The notes: generated from the sequence alone by a model not told the origin. A stretch of 33,851 nucleotides of DNA from CAYLLT01 sp964591605 (GCA_964591605.1 CAZQEN010000034.1:1-33851); one strand, 5' to 3'; positions 8,611 through 16,633 are shown, counted from the stretch's first letter. Program-made: numbers and translations.

Positions 8611-9822
8611 ATGAACAGCGCCATCCGCCGGAGTTTCACGCTCATGGAACTCGTCGTCGTTGTCGGTCTCCTCGCCCTGGCCATTTCGGTTCTGCTCCCC
8701 TCCCTGAGTCGCGCCCGCAGCGCAGCGGCACGGGCCAAACTGGCCTCCGCGTACCGACCGGGGGCCGCTGCCCAAATGGCCCTGCAGAGCCGTGAAGCCG
8801 CCGACGGTCCTGCCCCGGCCGTCCGCCCTCTGGCCCGCGTGCGGGACTTCCGAGCGGACATCGCGCTGACCCCGCGCCTGAGCATGGGCACGGCCGAGCC
8901 CGAATCCATCTATGAAGCGGTCTTCAAGGCGACGCTCCAGGCGGTCCAGCCCGCCGGCCAGACCGGCCCCTGCGAGATCCAGCTCCCTCTGCCTCCTGAG
9001 ATCATCTCGCTGGCCGATCTGTCGGTCACCGCCGACGGCCAGCCGAGCGAATCAGTCACCATGCGCGACGGCAGGCTCGTCTGGCGCGGCGAACTGACCG
9101 CCGATCCGACGCCTGTCGCATTTACCTACGCCGCCGTCGGCAAGGGCCTCTATTCCCTCGAAATCCCGCCGGGCGGCATCGTCGAGAACTTCCAGATCAA
9201 CCTCGCCACCAACGGCTCCGACGTGCGCATCCTCGAGCTGTCTCTGCAACCCACGCAGGACATCCGCCGCACCGGCAACACCACGCATTACACCTGGAAC
9301 TACAAGCGGCTCATTTTCGGGCAGCCCATCCGCCTGGATGTGCTGGGCATCGCCCCCATCGATCAACTGGGCGAGTTGAGCTGGCTGGGTCCGGTCAGCG
9401 TCATCATTTTCGGCATGCTCGTCGGCCTGGTGGTCAACGCCTTCCACGTGGAGAGGTTCGATCGCTGGATGCTCCTGCTCACCGTCGGCACCTTCACCGG
9501 CGCGTATCCGCTCATGTACTTCGCCCAGGAGTTCATCACGCTGCGCCTGGCCATGCTGGTCTCGTGCGGCGTCGTCCTCAGCATCATCGCCATCCGCACA
9601 ATCACCATCATGGGCCTGCGCCTTGCGCTCGGGGGCGTGATCCTGCCGGCCATCGCGATTCTGGCCATCACGCTGACTGCGGCCATCGAGCACAAGCTCG
9701 TCGGCATGCTGCTCACGACGCAGGCCCTCGGCTTCTTCATCGCCGCCATGCTCCTGGCCCCGCGGCTCAGGACGCTCGCTTCTCGCGCTGAGAACGTCCG
9801 GCCGGCGCCCGCCCCGGCATAG
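8611..9822 (+). CDS. Prepilin-like N-terminus fused to a polytopic membrane domain
   Basis: The 403-residue product starts at ATG 8611. Residues 7-31 read RSFTLMELVVVVGLLALAISVLLPSLSRAR, close to the type IV prepilin N-methylation motif (G|FTL-x-E-L), except that serine stands where the cleavage-site glycine is expected. In place of a pilin globular head there is an extracytoplasmic beta-rich region (about 80-250). Five further hydrophobic segments follow, near residues 258-278, 286-305, 311-334, 336-358 and 362-382. The extracytoplasmic domain followed by a membrane bundle resembles the layout of CreD-type inner-membrane proteins, but I cannot claim homology. A pseudopilin is unlikely with five more membrane spans. 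The function is unknown. Confidence 0.65.
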   Translation: MNSAIRRSFTLMELVVVVGLLALAISVLLPSLSRARSAAARAKLASAYRPGAAAQMALQSREAADGPAPAVRPLARVRDFRADIALTPRLSMGTAEPESIYEAVFKATLQAVQPAGQTGPCEIQLPLPPEIISLADLSVTADGQPSESVTMRDGRLVWRGELTADPTPVAFTYAAVGKGLYSLEIPPGGIVENFQINLATNGSDVRILELSLQPTQDIRRTGNTTHYTWNYKRLIFGQPIRLDVLGIAPIDQLGELSWLGPVSVIIFGMLVGLVVNAFHVERFDRWMLLLTVGTFTGAYPLMYFAQEFITLRLAMLVSCGVVLSIIAIRTITIMGLRLALGGVILPAIAILAITLTAAIEHKLVGMLLTTQALGFFIAAMLLAPRLRTLASRAENVRPAPAPA

Positions 9823-9967
9823 CCACAGCGGCACAACACACGATACGCCGTTCCTCAGCGAATTGTCGTGTCCACCACCTCCTACGGGAATTACCGTAAG
9901 ATGAAGGTCCACAGGGACGCAGTCATGCCGTCGGCTTGAGGCGATCAGGTCGAACCGCACAGCAGGT

Positions 9968-10360
9968 TCAGTGTTGATCTGTTCGCGGCAACTCAACCCA
10001 TTCCTGTCCCGGCCCATCCAGGACCAACGCTACATTTGCGAGGACATCCCGGCCCAGAACACCGCGTTCATCTTCGACCAGCAGATACCGGCCTCGAAAG
10101 GCCTTTTTCAGGAAAACCATCTCCAGTTCTGCCGCCTGTGCGGACCTGACGGCTCCATCGAAGGCGATCAACTGGTAATTGTGCCCGCTGAGCGGCTGAA
10201 CCCCCAGATGCTCGACGACCGTGCGCGGCAGCAGCGTGATGTCCGCGCCCGTATCCACGAGCAGGTGCACATCCCGCACCAGCGGCCCACCCGCCAGATC
10301 CCGCAGGGCCACCAGGGCCACCGGTGCCGGTGGATCGTACGACGTGTCATAGCTCGGCAT
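9968..10360 (-). CDS. Retropepsin-like aspartyl protease domain protein
   Basis: The 130-residue product has LLVDTGADITLLP near residues 36-48, the DTGA catalytic motif of retroviral-type (clan AA) aspartyl proteases. Toward the end it has GVLGRDVLANVALVLDG, matching the second conserved hydrophobic-Gly-Arg-x-Leu element of that fold. The length fits one retropepsin domain, which would have to dimerise to form an active site. No signal peptide or membrane segment is present, so it is probably cytoplasmic. The start at 10360 gives a 14-nt overlap with the end of the upstream gene, suggesting translational coupling. The longer open frame back to 10513 lies wholly inside that gene and is rejected. 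The substrate is unknown. Confidence 0.75.
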   Translation of the reverse strand: MPSYDTSYDPPAPVALVALRDLAGGPLVRDVHLLVDTGADITLLPRTVVEHLGVQPLSGHNYQLIAFDGAVRSAQAAELEMVFLKKAFRGRYLLVEDERGVLGRDVLANVALVLDGPGQEWVELPRTDQH

Positions 10361-11000
10361 CGGCCGCAGCCTCCACGACTTCCTTGCGGAAGTCCGCCGC
10401 CTGCCGCGGATCGGCCAGGCGCGGTGTCCGGACACGGGCGGTCGTGGCCGGGCTCCATTCGAGCAGCCCGCGACGGCCGGGACGAACCGCGCCCTCCTTC
10501 TCTCGCCACTCAAACTCGACGCGGATCGAGATTCCCAGCGTACGCGCCAACTTCAACGAATGATCCCACGCCAGATTCGCGTCGACGCCCTGAATGGAGA
10601 AGTCCACCTCGGGCAGATAGCGAAAACCCTCCTTTTCGTAGCGCCCGCGGCGCAACCGGGCACTGGAAGCCCTGGCGACTTCGTCAAATGAGCCCAGTCG
10701 CTTCAGCGCGACCACGTGCATGTGGTCTCTGACGCTGTTCCAGTTGGGACGGTACATCTCATTGCCATCGATCACCGCAGATCGGAGCTTCGTGTGCGCC
10801 AGATTCTCGTGCGAGATCGGATTCAGGCGCAATTGCTCCTCTTGCGGCGCCGTCGGCGGGTGTCGGGTCGGCTGTTCGCCTCTCCGCAGGACTTCCTCGT
10901 GGATCAGTCGCGTGGTCAGCGATTCCGGCGTATCGACAAACGGCTCGGCCAACGATTTGAGTTCGGCAAAAGCCGCGTCCGACAGGGTGATGGTGGGCAT
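10347..11000 (-). CDS. Uncharacterised protein with ribbon-helix-helix-like N-terminus
   Basis: The 217-residue product starts at ATG 11000, with GGAGG 5 nt upstream; an in-frame GTG at 11006 overlaps the ribosome site. Residues 1-40 (PTITLSDAAFAELKSLAEPFVDTPESLTTRLIHEEVLRR) have the pattern of a short beta strand followed by two helices, as in ribbon-helix-helix DNA-binding proteins. The middle and C-terminal part contains EGFRYLPEVDFSIQGVDANLAWDHSLKLARTLGISIRVEFEWREK, which looks like a compact conserved domain I cannot name. It is the first gene of a two-gene operon with the retropepsin-like protein. A palindrome overlapping its promoter region makes autoregulation plausible, but that is an inference. 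Confidence 0.6.
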   Translation of the reverse strand: MPTITLSDAAFAELKSLAEPFVDTPESLTTRLIHEEVLRRGEQPTRHPPTAPQEEQLRLNPISHENLAHTKLRSAVIDGNEMYRPNWNSVRDHMHVVALKRLGSFDEVARASSARLRRGRYEKEGFRYLPEVDFSIQGVDANLAWDHSLKLARTLGISIRVEFEWREKEGAVRPGRRGLLEWSPATTARVRTPRLADPRQAADFRKEVVEAAADAEL

Positions 11001-11022
11001 GGGCACCTCCTTTTCATCCGAT

Positions 11023-11051
11023 AGTATAGTTTATGAAATATGGAATTGCAA
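11023..11051 (-). promoter_or_regulatory. Sigma-70-type promoter of the RHH-like/retropepsin operon
   Basis: On the minus strand TTGCAA (11046-11051) and TATACT (11023-11028) are separated by exactly 17 bp. This is a near-consensus -35/-10 pair inside an AT-rich island that stands out from the GC-rich surroundings. Transcription would begin near 11016, leaving a very short leader before the ATG at 11000. Confidence 0.75.
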
Positions 11052-11055
11052 TCGA

Positions 11056-11070
11056 ATCTATTGTATAGAT
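11056..11070. promoter_or_regulatory. Candidate operator palindrome
   Basis: ATCTAT-TGT-ATAGAT is a palindrome with perfect 6-bp arms, ending 5 bp upstream of the -35 element of the operon promoter. A dimeric repressor or activator could bind there. The ribbon-helix-helix-like product of the first gene is the obvious candidate, by inference. Confidence 0.45.
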
Positions 11071-11362
11071 CAATAAATATGCATACGACGTTGCCCTTCG
11101 GACAGACGCCGGTGCAGCAGCCATTCAGGGTCGGTCCCCCATGGGCTCCTTATTGTGGAGTAAAGCCGCAGATTTGGCCGGCCGCTGGTCCGATTCTCGA
11201 GAGCCGATGGTGCGGACCGCGTGCGGGCACCGGCTGCGCGAGGCGCCGCACGTGTCGCGATCGGCGTCGTCGATCGAGACCTGACCGCCCTCGGCCACCG
11301 CGGCTCGCACGCATGAGCAACGGGGGCCGCGTGGGCAGAGTCACGCCAGGTGATATGCCTGC

Positions 11363-12481
11363 TTACAGCGGGACGGTCGCCTTCGTGTCGGCGGCGGTGC
11401 GGGCTTTGAGGGCGATTTCGGTGGCGCGGAAGGGGTCTTCGGGGGAGAGGAGGTGCGGGCGGCTGGTGCGGATGGACTCGACGAAGTCGACGAAGAGGTT
11501 GACCTGGGGCGCGTCGAGGGGGAGCGGGCGGGCCAGCTCGTCGCCGGTAACGAGCTCGCAGAAGGTCGTGGCCGCTTCACGGATTTCGACGATGCCCTTC
11601 GAGCCGACGACGCGCAGGCGGTCGTCACCGTGGCTGGCGGCCTTCGCCGGGCGCAGGAAATCGAAGGTCAGCGTGGCCTGCCCGCCGTTGGACATGTCGA
11701 AGAGCAGAGCGCCGCAATCCTCGCACTCGGCGTAGTCCTTGTGGACTCTCGTCGCGTGGCGGGCGGTGACGCTGGCAAAATCGAGGCCGGTCACGGAACG
11801 GATGAAGTCGATGGCGTGAATCGCCACCCACGGGATCGACCCGCCGTAGTCCTTGCGCTCTCGGTAATACCAGGGCCGATTGTCGCCCCACCGGTAGGAC
11901 TTCTGTGCCGAGATGAGGAGGGGCTCGCCGATGCGGCCGTTGCTGACCGCCTGCCGCGCAGCGACGAATGCAGGCCGCACGCGCATGGGCAGCATGGCCG
12001 TCACGCGGACGCGGGATTTGTCGCGCAATTCCCGCAGGCGCTGGAGCTGGGCAAGCTCGGCGGCCAGCGGCTTTTCGCTGAAGACGTGGCAGCCGCGGGC
12101 GGCTGCTTCGATGTTGGCCGGGCCGTTGTGCGCGTAGGGCGTGAAGACGGCCGCGATGTCGGGGCGGATCTCGTCGAGCATCCGGCGATAATCGTCGAAG
12201 ACGCGCATCTGCGCGGTCCAGGCGGGAAAACGCTTGAGCGTCTCGATGGGCTCATCAGGCCACGATCGGGCGACGGCCGCGAGCCGGCAGTCTTTGAGCC
12301 TCGTGATCCCCTCCAGGACGCTGCCGAAATGGCCCTGCATTCCGATCTGCACGACGCGGAGGAGGCTGTTGCGGGTGGTCGGCCGCGAGGTCTGGGCGGC
12401 GGCTCCTCCCGCGCTGAGGATCGCCGCGGCTACGCCGCCCACGAAGCTGCGGCGGGACGACTGGTTGGAGCGTTTATCCAT
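11363..12481 (-). CDS. Tat-exported Gfo/Idh/MocA family oxidoreductase
   Basis: The 372-residue product starts at 12481 with GGAGG about 6 nt upstream. The N-terminus carries the twin-arginine motif SRRSFVGG followed by a hydrophobic alanine/glycine stretch, so it is probably exported folded through the Tat system. The nucleotide-binding part has VVQIGMQGHFGSVLEG, a shortened version of the Gly-rich dinucleotide loop, then IAAVFTPYAHNGPANIEAAARGCHVFSEKPLA, where EKP is the hallmark of this family. The C-terminal part (GGSIPWVAIHAIDFIRSVTG) has the conserved histidine region. These enzymes oxidise or reduce sugars or related compounds with NAD(P), and Planctomycetes encode many secreted versions. 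The substrate cannot be told. It is not part of the T6SS operon, because a strong terminator lies between them. Confidence 0.88.
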   Translation of the reverse strand: MDKRSNQSSRRSFVGGVAAAILSAGGAAAQTSRPTTRNSLLRVVQIGMQGHFGSVLEGITRLKDCRLAAVARSWPDEPIETLKRFPAWTAQMRVFDDYRRMLDEIRPDIAAVFTPYAHNGPANIEAAARGCHVFSEKPLAAELAQLQRLRELRDKSRVRVTAMLPMRVRPAFVAARQAVSNGRIGEPLLISAQKSYRWGDNRPWYYRERKDYGGSIPWVAIHAIDFIRSVTGLDFASVTARHATRVHKDYAECEDCGALLFDMSNGGQATLTFDFLRPAKAASHGDDRLRVVGSKGIVEIREAATTFCELVTGDELARPLPLDAPQVNLFVDFVESIRTSRPHLLSPEDPFRATEIALKARTAADTKATVPL

Positions 12482-12628
12482 GGGAAGCCTCCTCGTCGAT
12501 CATGACGACCTGTTCGGGTGCATTCGGTCTGCGACGGGTCATCGTAGAGGCTGCACCCGCGGGAGGAAACCTGCCTACCGCACCCCCGGCGCGGGGTTGC
12601 ATCCCGACCGCGCGAAGGATCCGCGCAC

Positions 12629-12653
12629 AAAAAAGCCGCCCTGGGAGGGCGGC
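12629..12653 (-). terminator. Intrinsic terminator of the minus-strand T6SS operon
   Basis: On the minus strand the stem GCCGCCCT-CCC-AGGGCGGC is followed directly by six U. It lies about 140 nt after the tssC stop codon and before the oxidoreductase gene, so it should close the T6SS operon. Confidence 0.88.
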
Positions 12654-12711
12654 GGGGGAGGAAACTGCCTTGCGGGCCCCCGATTGCGGCAAGGGCCGGT
12701 GCCAACGGGCC

Positions 12712-12754
12712 ACAGGCGAGACGCCTGTCCCACACCACCGGCGAGACGCCGGTG
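12712..12754. repeat. Pair of dispersed GGCGAGACGCC-type palindromes
   Basis: Two palindromes share the core GCG-AGA-CGC: ACAGGCG-AGA-CGCCTGT at 12712-12728 and CACCGGCG-AGA-CGCCGGTG at 12736-12754. They are separated by 7 bases. Their translations give the 'GTGVSPV' and 'GETPVPHHRRDA' strings often misannotated as proteins in planctomycete genomes. They lie just after tssC, upstream of the terminator. Confidence 0.75.
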
Positions 12755-12791
12755 CCACACCGCACCGCACCACGTTCGTGCCTCACCGAGA

Positions 12792-14276
12792 TCAACCCGG
12801 CGGGGGGTCGAACTGGCCGACCATCGAGAGCTGCATCTCGACGCCCTTGAGCTTGAAGTGCGGCACCATCTGGATTTCCGACTTGAACATGCCCGGCTTG
12901 CCGGGGACCGGCTCGGCCAGGACCTGGATCTCCTTGAGCGGATACTTGGCCGCGAGCTCGTCATCCAGCGAGCCCTGGCGGCAGTACTGCTTGAGCCACT
13001 TGGTGATCTCGTCGGTCATCTTCTGGGCATCCATCACGCGGCCCATGTTTTCGCGCCAGATGACCTTGAGGTAGTGGGCCAGCCGGCACGTGATCATCAG
13101 GTACGGGAAGGCCATGCCCAGGCGGGCCCGGGTCTCGTCTTCCTTGCCCTGCTCGGTGTCGGGGAACTTGCCGACGCGCTTGACCGACGGGGCGTCGAAG
13201 AAGCACGCGTTGTCGCTGCCCTTGCGCATGATGAGCGGGATGAACCCGAAGTTGCACAGGTCGACATCCATGTCCTCCGAGATGAGCGTCTCGGTCGGGA
13301 TCTTGGTCTGGTACTGGCCGGTAGCCTCGTACTGGTGCAGCGGCAGGTTGGGGACGGTGCCGCCGCTCTGCGGGCCGACCATGTTGTTGTACCAGCCGTA
13401 CTTGGCGAAGCTCTCGGTCATGCGGCCGGCCAGGGCGAACGATGCGTTGCCCCACAGGTAACGATCGTGCGTCTCGGTCTTGACGTCCTCCTGGAACGTG
13501 AAGTCCTTGACGTCCTGATCCTCGATCGTATACGGCTTGCGCAGCAGGAAGCGCGGCATGGCCATCCCGATGTAGCGGGCGTCGTCGCTGTCGCGGAAGG
13601 CGTTCCACTTGGTGTACTGGGGCTGCTCGAAGATTTCGTACATCTCGGCCATGCGCGGCAGGCCGGTGAACGAGTCTTCCTTCTTGCCGAACATCTTGGG
13701 GCTCACGCCGCCGATGAACGGGCACTTGGCCACCGCGCTGACGCGGGCGATTTCACTCAGCAGCTCCACCTCGGGGGCGCGGTTGTCGAACTCGAAGTTC
13801 GAGACCATCAGCCCGTAGGGCTTGCCGCCGAAGGTGTTGTACTCGTTGCGGTAGACGCTCTTGAACAGGCCCGACTTCTGCCAGTCCTTGCAGTCCTGGA
13901 AATCGGCCAGGAGGTCTTCCTTGCTGACGTTCATGACCTCGATGCGGATGTTCTGGCGGAACTCGGTGTTGTCGACGAGGTACCAGAGGCTCCGCCAGGC
14001 GGATTCGAGCCGCTGGAAATCCTTGTTGTGAAGGATTTCGTTGACCTGCGCGCTGATCTGCTGGTCGATTTCGCTGATGAAGTCGTCGACCACCTGCTTG
14101 TTGATCGCGATCCGCGAGGGATCCAGACCGGACGCGCGCTGGACGATCCGGGCCAGGCCCTTGCGGTACAGATCCTGGTATTCGCTGTCGAGATCGAGCT
14201 GCTTGATGAGGTCGTCGACCGCAGTGGTGTCAGCGGTGACCGCACCTGCCTGCATCTGTTGGGGTTGTTCTGCCAT
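12792..14276 (-). CDS. tssC: TssC, T6SS contractile sheath large subunit (VipB/EvpB family)
   Basis: The 494-residue product matches the family's usual length. Recognisable family text includes INKQVVDDFISEIDQQISAQVNEILHNKDFQRLESAWRSLWYLVDN, NVSKEDLLADF, SVYRNEYNTFGGKPYGLMVSNFEF, CPFIGGVSPKMFG and SDDARYIGMAMPRFLLR. With TssB it forms the contractile sheath around the Hcp tube in the cytoplasm. The start at ATG 14276 gives MAEQPQQMQ; a TTG at 14291 is a weaker alternative. It is the last gene of the minus-strand operon, 124 nt after tssB, with a hairpin in the gap. No missing segment is seen. Confidence 0.96.
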   Translation of the reverse strand: MAEQPQQMQAGAVTADTTAVDDLIKQLDLDSEYQDLYRKGLARIVQRASGLDPSRIAINKQVVDDFISEIDQQISAQVNEILHNKDFQRLESAWRSLWYLVDNTEFRQNIRIEVMNVSKEDLLADFQDCKDWQKSGLFKSVYRNEYNTFGGKPYGLMVSNFEFDNRAPEVELLSEIARVSAVAKCPFIGGVSPKMFGKKEDSFTGLPRMAEMYEIFEQPQYTKWNAFRDSDDARYIGMAMPRFLLRKPYTIEDQDVKDFTFQEDVKTETHDRYLWGNASFALAGRMTESFAKYGWYNNMVGPQSGGTVPNLPLHQYEATGQYQTKIPTETLISEDMDVDLCNFGFIPLIMRKGSDNACFFDAPSVKRVGKFPDTEQGKEDETRARLGMAFPYLMITCRLAHYLKVIWRENMGRVMDAQKMTDEITKWLKQYCRQGSLDDELAAKYPLKEIQVLAEPVPGKPGMFKSEIQMVPHFKLKGVEMQLSMVGQFDPPPG

Positions 14277-14337
14277 AGCCTCTTGCTCCAAATATGGGTT
14301 CTTGACGTTTCGGTTCCTTTTTCGTGCGAATACAGGT

Positions 14338-14384
14338 AGGGTGGGCTTTGCCCACCGTCACGCTTCGGTGGGCAGAGCCCACCC
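14338..14384. repeat. REP-like hairpin between tssB and tssC
   Basis: GGGTGGGCTTTGCCCACC and its near-complement GGTGGGCAGAGCCCACCC, each itself palindromic, flank a 10-nt loop. No U-tract follows on the minus strand, so it is not read as a terminator. In the tssB-tssC transcript it would form a long stable stem. Confidence 0.75.
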
Positions 14385-14400
14385 TGCAGCAGCGATGGTT

Positions 14401-14931
14401 TTACGACGCCGGGGGCGCCTCGCCGCCGCCGGCGGCACCGTCGCCGGCCGCCGCCCCGCCGCCCGATTCCTGGATGATCGCGATGATCTGATCCCGCAGG
14501 GCGGGGTCCTTGATCGCGTTGAGAATCTGCTGCTGGGCCGCCTTGTCGCCGAGCTTGGGCCGGAGGGCCTTCATGGCGTCGCGCAACTCGACCAGGTTGC
14601 GGAGCTGCGGCACCTGCCGGGCGATCGCCTCGGGGCGGAAGTCCTTGAGCGTGCCGAACCGCAGCGAGGCCGACATCTCGCCCTTGCCGGTGATCCGGTC
14701 GGGGACGCTCAGGTCGAGCGAGAGGTTGTGGCTCTGCATCACCGCGTCAAAATTGCTCTTGTTGATGTCGACCGGCGTGCGATCGGCGATCGCCCGTTTG
14801 TCGGTCTTCTGCGTGTAGTCACCCATGACCAGCAGGCGGAAGGGGAGCTCGGGCTCCATTTTCCCCCGCAGGGCATCGGAGATCACAATGTTGACCCGCG
14901 ATTCGCGGGCCTTGGACGGTCCCTTGGCCAT
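14401..14931 (-). CDS. tssB: TssB, T6SS contractile sheath small subunit (VipA family)
   Basis: The 176-residue product starts at 14931 with AAAGGAG 7 nt upstream. Family features are RVNIVISDALRGKMEPELPFRLLVMGDYTQK, TPVDINKSNFDAVM, LRFGTLKDFRPEAIARQVPQLRNLVELRDAMKALRPKLGDK and a short helical repeat near the end. The last 20 residues are a Gly/Ala tail (GGGAAAGDGAAGGGEAPPAS). TssB pairs with TssC to form the sheath, and its C-terminal helix region is where ClpV usually acts after contraction. It lies between tssA (79 nt upstream, with a 19-bp inverted repeat) and tssC. Confidence 0.95.
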   Translation of the reverse strand: MAKGPSKARESRVNIVISDALRGKMEPELPFRLLVMGDYTQKTDKRAIADRTPVDINKSNFDAVMQSHNLSLDLSVPDRITGKGEMSASLRFGTLKDFRPEAIARQVPQLRNLVELRDAMKALRPKLGDKAAQQQILNAIKDPALRDQIIAIIQESGGGAAAGDGAAGGGEAPPAS

Positions 14932-14955
14932 AACAAGGCTCCTTTGTATTTCGAC

Positions 14956-15007
14956 TTTGTAGCGGCCGGCGCCCTCGCCGGCCGGCGTGGGCGCCGGCCG
15001 CTACAAA
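14956..15007. repeat. Perfect 19-bp inverted repeat between tssA and tssB
   Basis: Arms of 19 bp (14956-14974 and 14989-15007, TTTGTAGCGGCCGGCGCCC and its exact complement) flank a 14-nt GC-rich loop. The left edge touches the leader of tssB and the right edge is 3 nt from the tssA stop codon. On the minus strand the stem ends in a few A and T residues, so weak termination or mRNA stabilisation is possible. Confidence 0.85.
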
Positions 15008-15010
15008 CGA

Positions 15011-16579
15011 CTATTCGCCGGCGCTGAGCGCCGCCAGCGGATCCAACTGACACAGCCACGCGAACGATTCGCGCACGTTCCTGATCAGGGCCGGATCCGG
15101 TTGCTTCTCGAGCGAAGCGATGCCTTTCCGGCAACGGTACAAGGCCCGGGCGACCTCGACGGCCAGTCCGGGCTCCCAGTCTTCGATGTGGTGGCGGCGG
15201 ATCTCCTCGAAGCAGTCCTCGAGGATGGGGGCGGCGAGGGTGAGCTTCTGCGAGTCGCAGCAGAGCTGCCCCATGTTGAGCCGCCACATGAGCCGCTCGC
15301 GGCGCTGCGCGGCGCCGGCGAGCCCTTCCTGAAGCTCGGTCAGAGCCTCCTTGAGCTGGCCGGAAGCGGCGAGCTGGCGGGCCTTCTCGGCGGCCTCGGT
15401 GAGCCTGCCGTTGCCGATGTCCGCGCCGGCCGACGACCGCGCCGGCGGGGAGACTTCGGCTTCGATCCACATGCGGGTCTCGCCGCTGCACAGGGCGGCG
15501 CCAGTCTTGAAGCGCAGGTCGTAAAGCCCCTCGCCCAGCCGGCGGACCAGCGCGGCCGTCGCCCCGATCACCGCCTGGCGGGCCTTCTCATAAGGGGGGC
15601 CCAGGCCGGCCATCGCACTGCACACGTATCGCTGCAGGTCCAGCCACAGCGGGTCGTTCGAGCGGAATGCCCCCTCGGCATTCTTGAGCAGGTTTTCCCA
15701 AAGCCCCTTGCTGAACTGGTGGGTGAGCGTTTCCATCAGCGCGTTGTCGGGCGGATCGATCTGGTATTTGCCCGCGTCGGAGGTGGGCAGCGAGATGGTC
15801 GCCCAGCGGACGGCGCGGGCGGCGGCATAGGGTACCGGATGCGTCGCGTCGGAGCTGCGGATGTACGAGCAGGCGCTCAGAATCGCCTTCATCGCCCCGC
15901 CGGCATCGGCAAAGTCGACACTGCCGCCCGCGGCGGCGCCGGCGGACGCACCCGCCGACGGTGCGGCACCGGCTGGTGCTCCAGGCGCGGCGGCCGGCGA
16001 GGGCGGCGGGGCGGCGGCGGCCGTCTGCCGCGCGATCAGCTCATTGAGGGCCCGGTTGAACTTTGAGAAGTCCGGCGGATCATCCGGAAGCTTCGACTTG
16101 AGGATTTCCGTGAGCGCGGTGATCTCGGTCTGGCAGGCCTTGAGGGCGTCGGCCTCGTCCGGCTGCGGCTGATTCTCGCGGAACCACCCGCCTTCGCCGA
16201 AGCGGTCGGTCACGAACTCGATGCGCGACTTGCGGGCCCGCGGACGCTCGGGCTGCAGGTGATCCCAGAAGTTCTCGAGCAGCAGCTTGAGCACCTGGAG
16301 GCCCACGACCAGGCCGGGATACCGGTAGCGTTTGAAGAGGGCCAGCGCCAGGGCAGAGGCGATGAGAACGTCTTTGGATCGCTCCTGCAGGATGCGGACG
16401 GCCGCCTGCTCGATGAGGTACCACTCGGGTTCGCCCATCTCGATGCGGTCCATCTTGTCGAGCTCGTTGCGCACGGTGATGTATTCGGGCTCTTCGCTCG
16501 CATCGGCGCCGCCCGGCGCCGCGCCGGCGATCGGCTGGCTGCCCAGGGCAAGCAGGAGGTTCTCGTCGAAGTTCGGCAT
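15011..16579 (-). CDS. tssA: TssA, T6SS assembly/cap protein (ImpA N-terminal family)
   Basis: The 522-residue product has an ImpA-type N-terminal domain, with EYITVRNELDKMDRIEM-EPEWYLIEQAAVRILQERSKDVLIASALALALFKRYRYPGLVVGLQVLKLLLENFWDHLQPERPRARKSRI. An Ala/Pro/Gly linker follows (about residues 190-220), then a C-terminal region of helices ending with EDWEPGLAVEVARALYRCRKG, as in the longer TssA class. TssA binds the membrane complex and baseplate and guides tube and sheath polymerisation. The TTA-free leader is short: tagF ends 54 nt upstream and no strong purine-rich site precedes the ATG. It sits between tagF and tssB in the same operon. Confidence 0.9.
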   Translation of the reverse strand: MPNFDENLLLALGSQPIAGAAPGGADASEEPEYITVRNELDKMDRIEMGEPEWYLIEQAAVRILQERSKDVLIASALALALFKRYRYPGLVVGLQVLKLLLENFWDHLQPERPRARKSRIEFVTDRFGEGGWFRENQPQPDEADALKACQTEITALTEILKSKLPDDPPDFSKFNRALNELIARQTAAAAPPPSPAAAPGAPAGAAPSAGASAGAAAGGSVDFADAGGAMKAILSACSYIRSSDATHPVPYAAARAVRWATISLPTSDAGKYQIDPPDNALMETLTHQFSKGLWENLLKNAEGAFRSNDPLWLDLQRYVCSAMAGLGPPYEKARQAVIGATAALVRRLGEGLYDLRFKTGAALCSGETRMWIEAEVSPPARSSAGADIGNGRLTEAAEKARQLAASGQLKEALTELQEGLAGAAQRRERLMWRLNMGQLCCDSQKLTLAAPILEDCFEEIRRHHIEDWEPGLAVEVARALYRCRKGIASLEKQPDPALIRNVRESFAWLCQLDPLAALSAGE

Positions 16580-16633
16580 TGGAGTTAACCCGTGGAATTG
16601 CAGACTTTTACTTTAGTCAATATCGGTCTGCCG

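Noticed and set aside
12430..12795. Small open frames containing GTGVSPV and GETPVP strings
   Set aside because: They translate the dispersed palindromes between the oxidoreductase and tssC and are a known kind of false gene.
12234..14339. 701-residue open frame on the plus strand opposite tssC and the oxidoreductase
   Set aside because: It runs through two unrelated real genes, a terminator and repeats on the other strand, so it is an artefact of high GC content.
14338..14384. Intrinsic terminator between tssB and tssC
   Set aside because: No U-tract follows the stem on the operon strand, and the genes must be expressed together.
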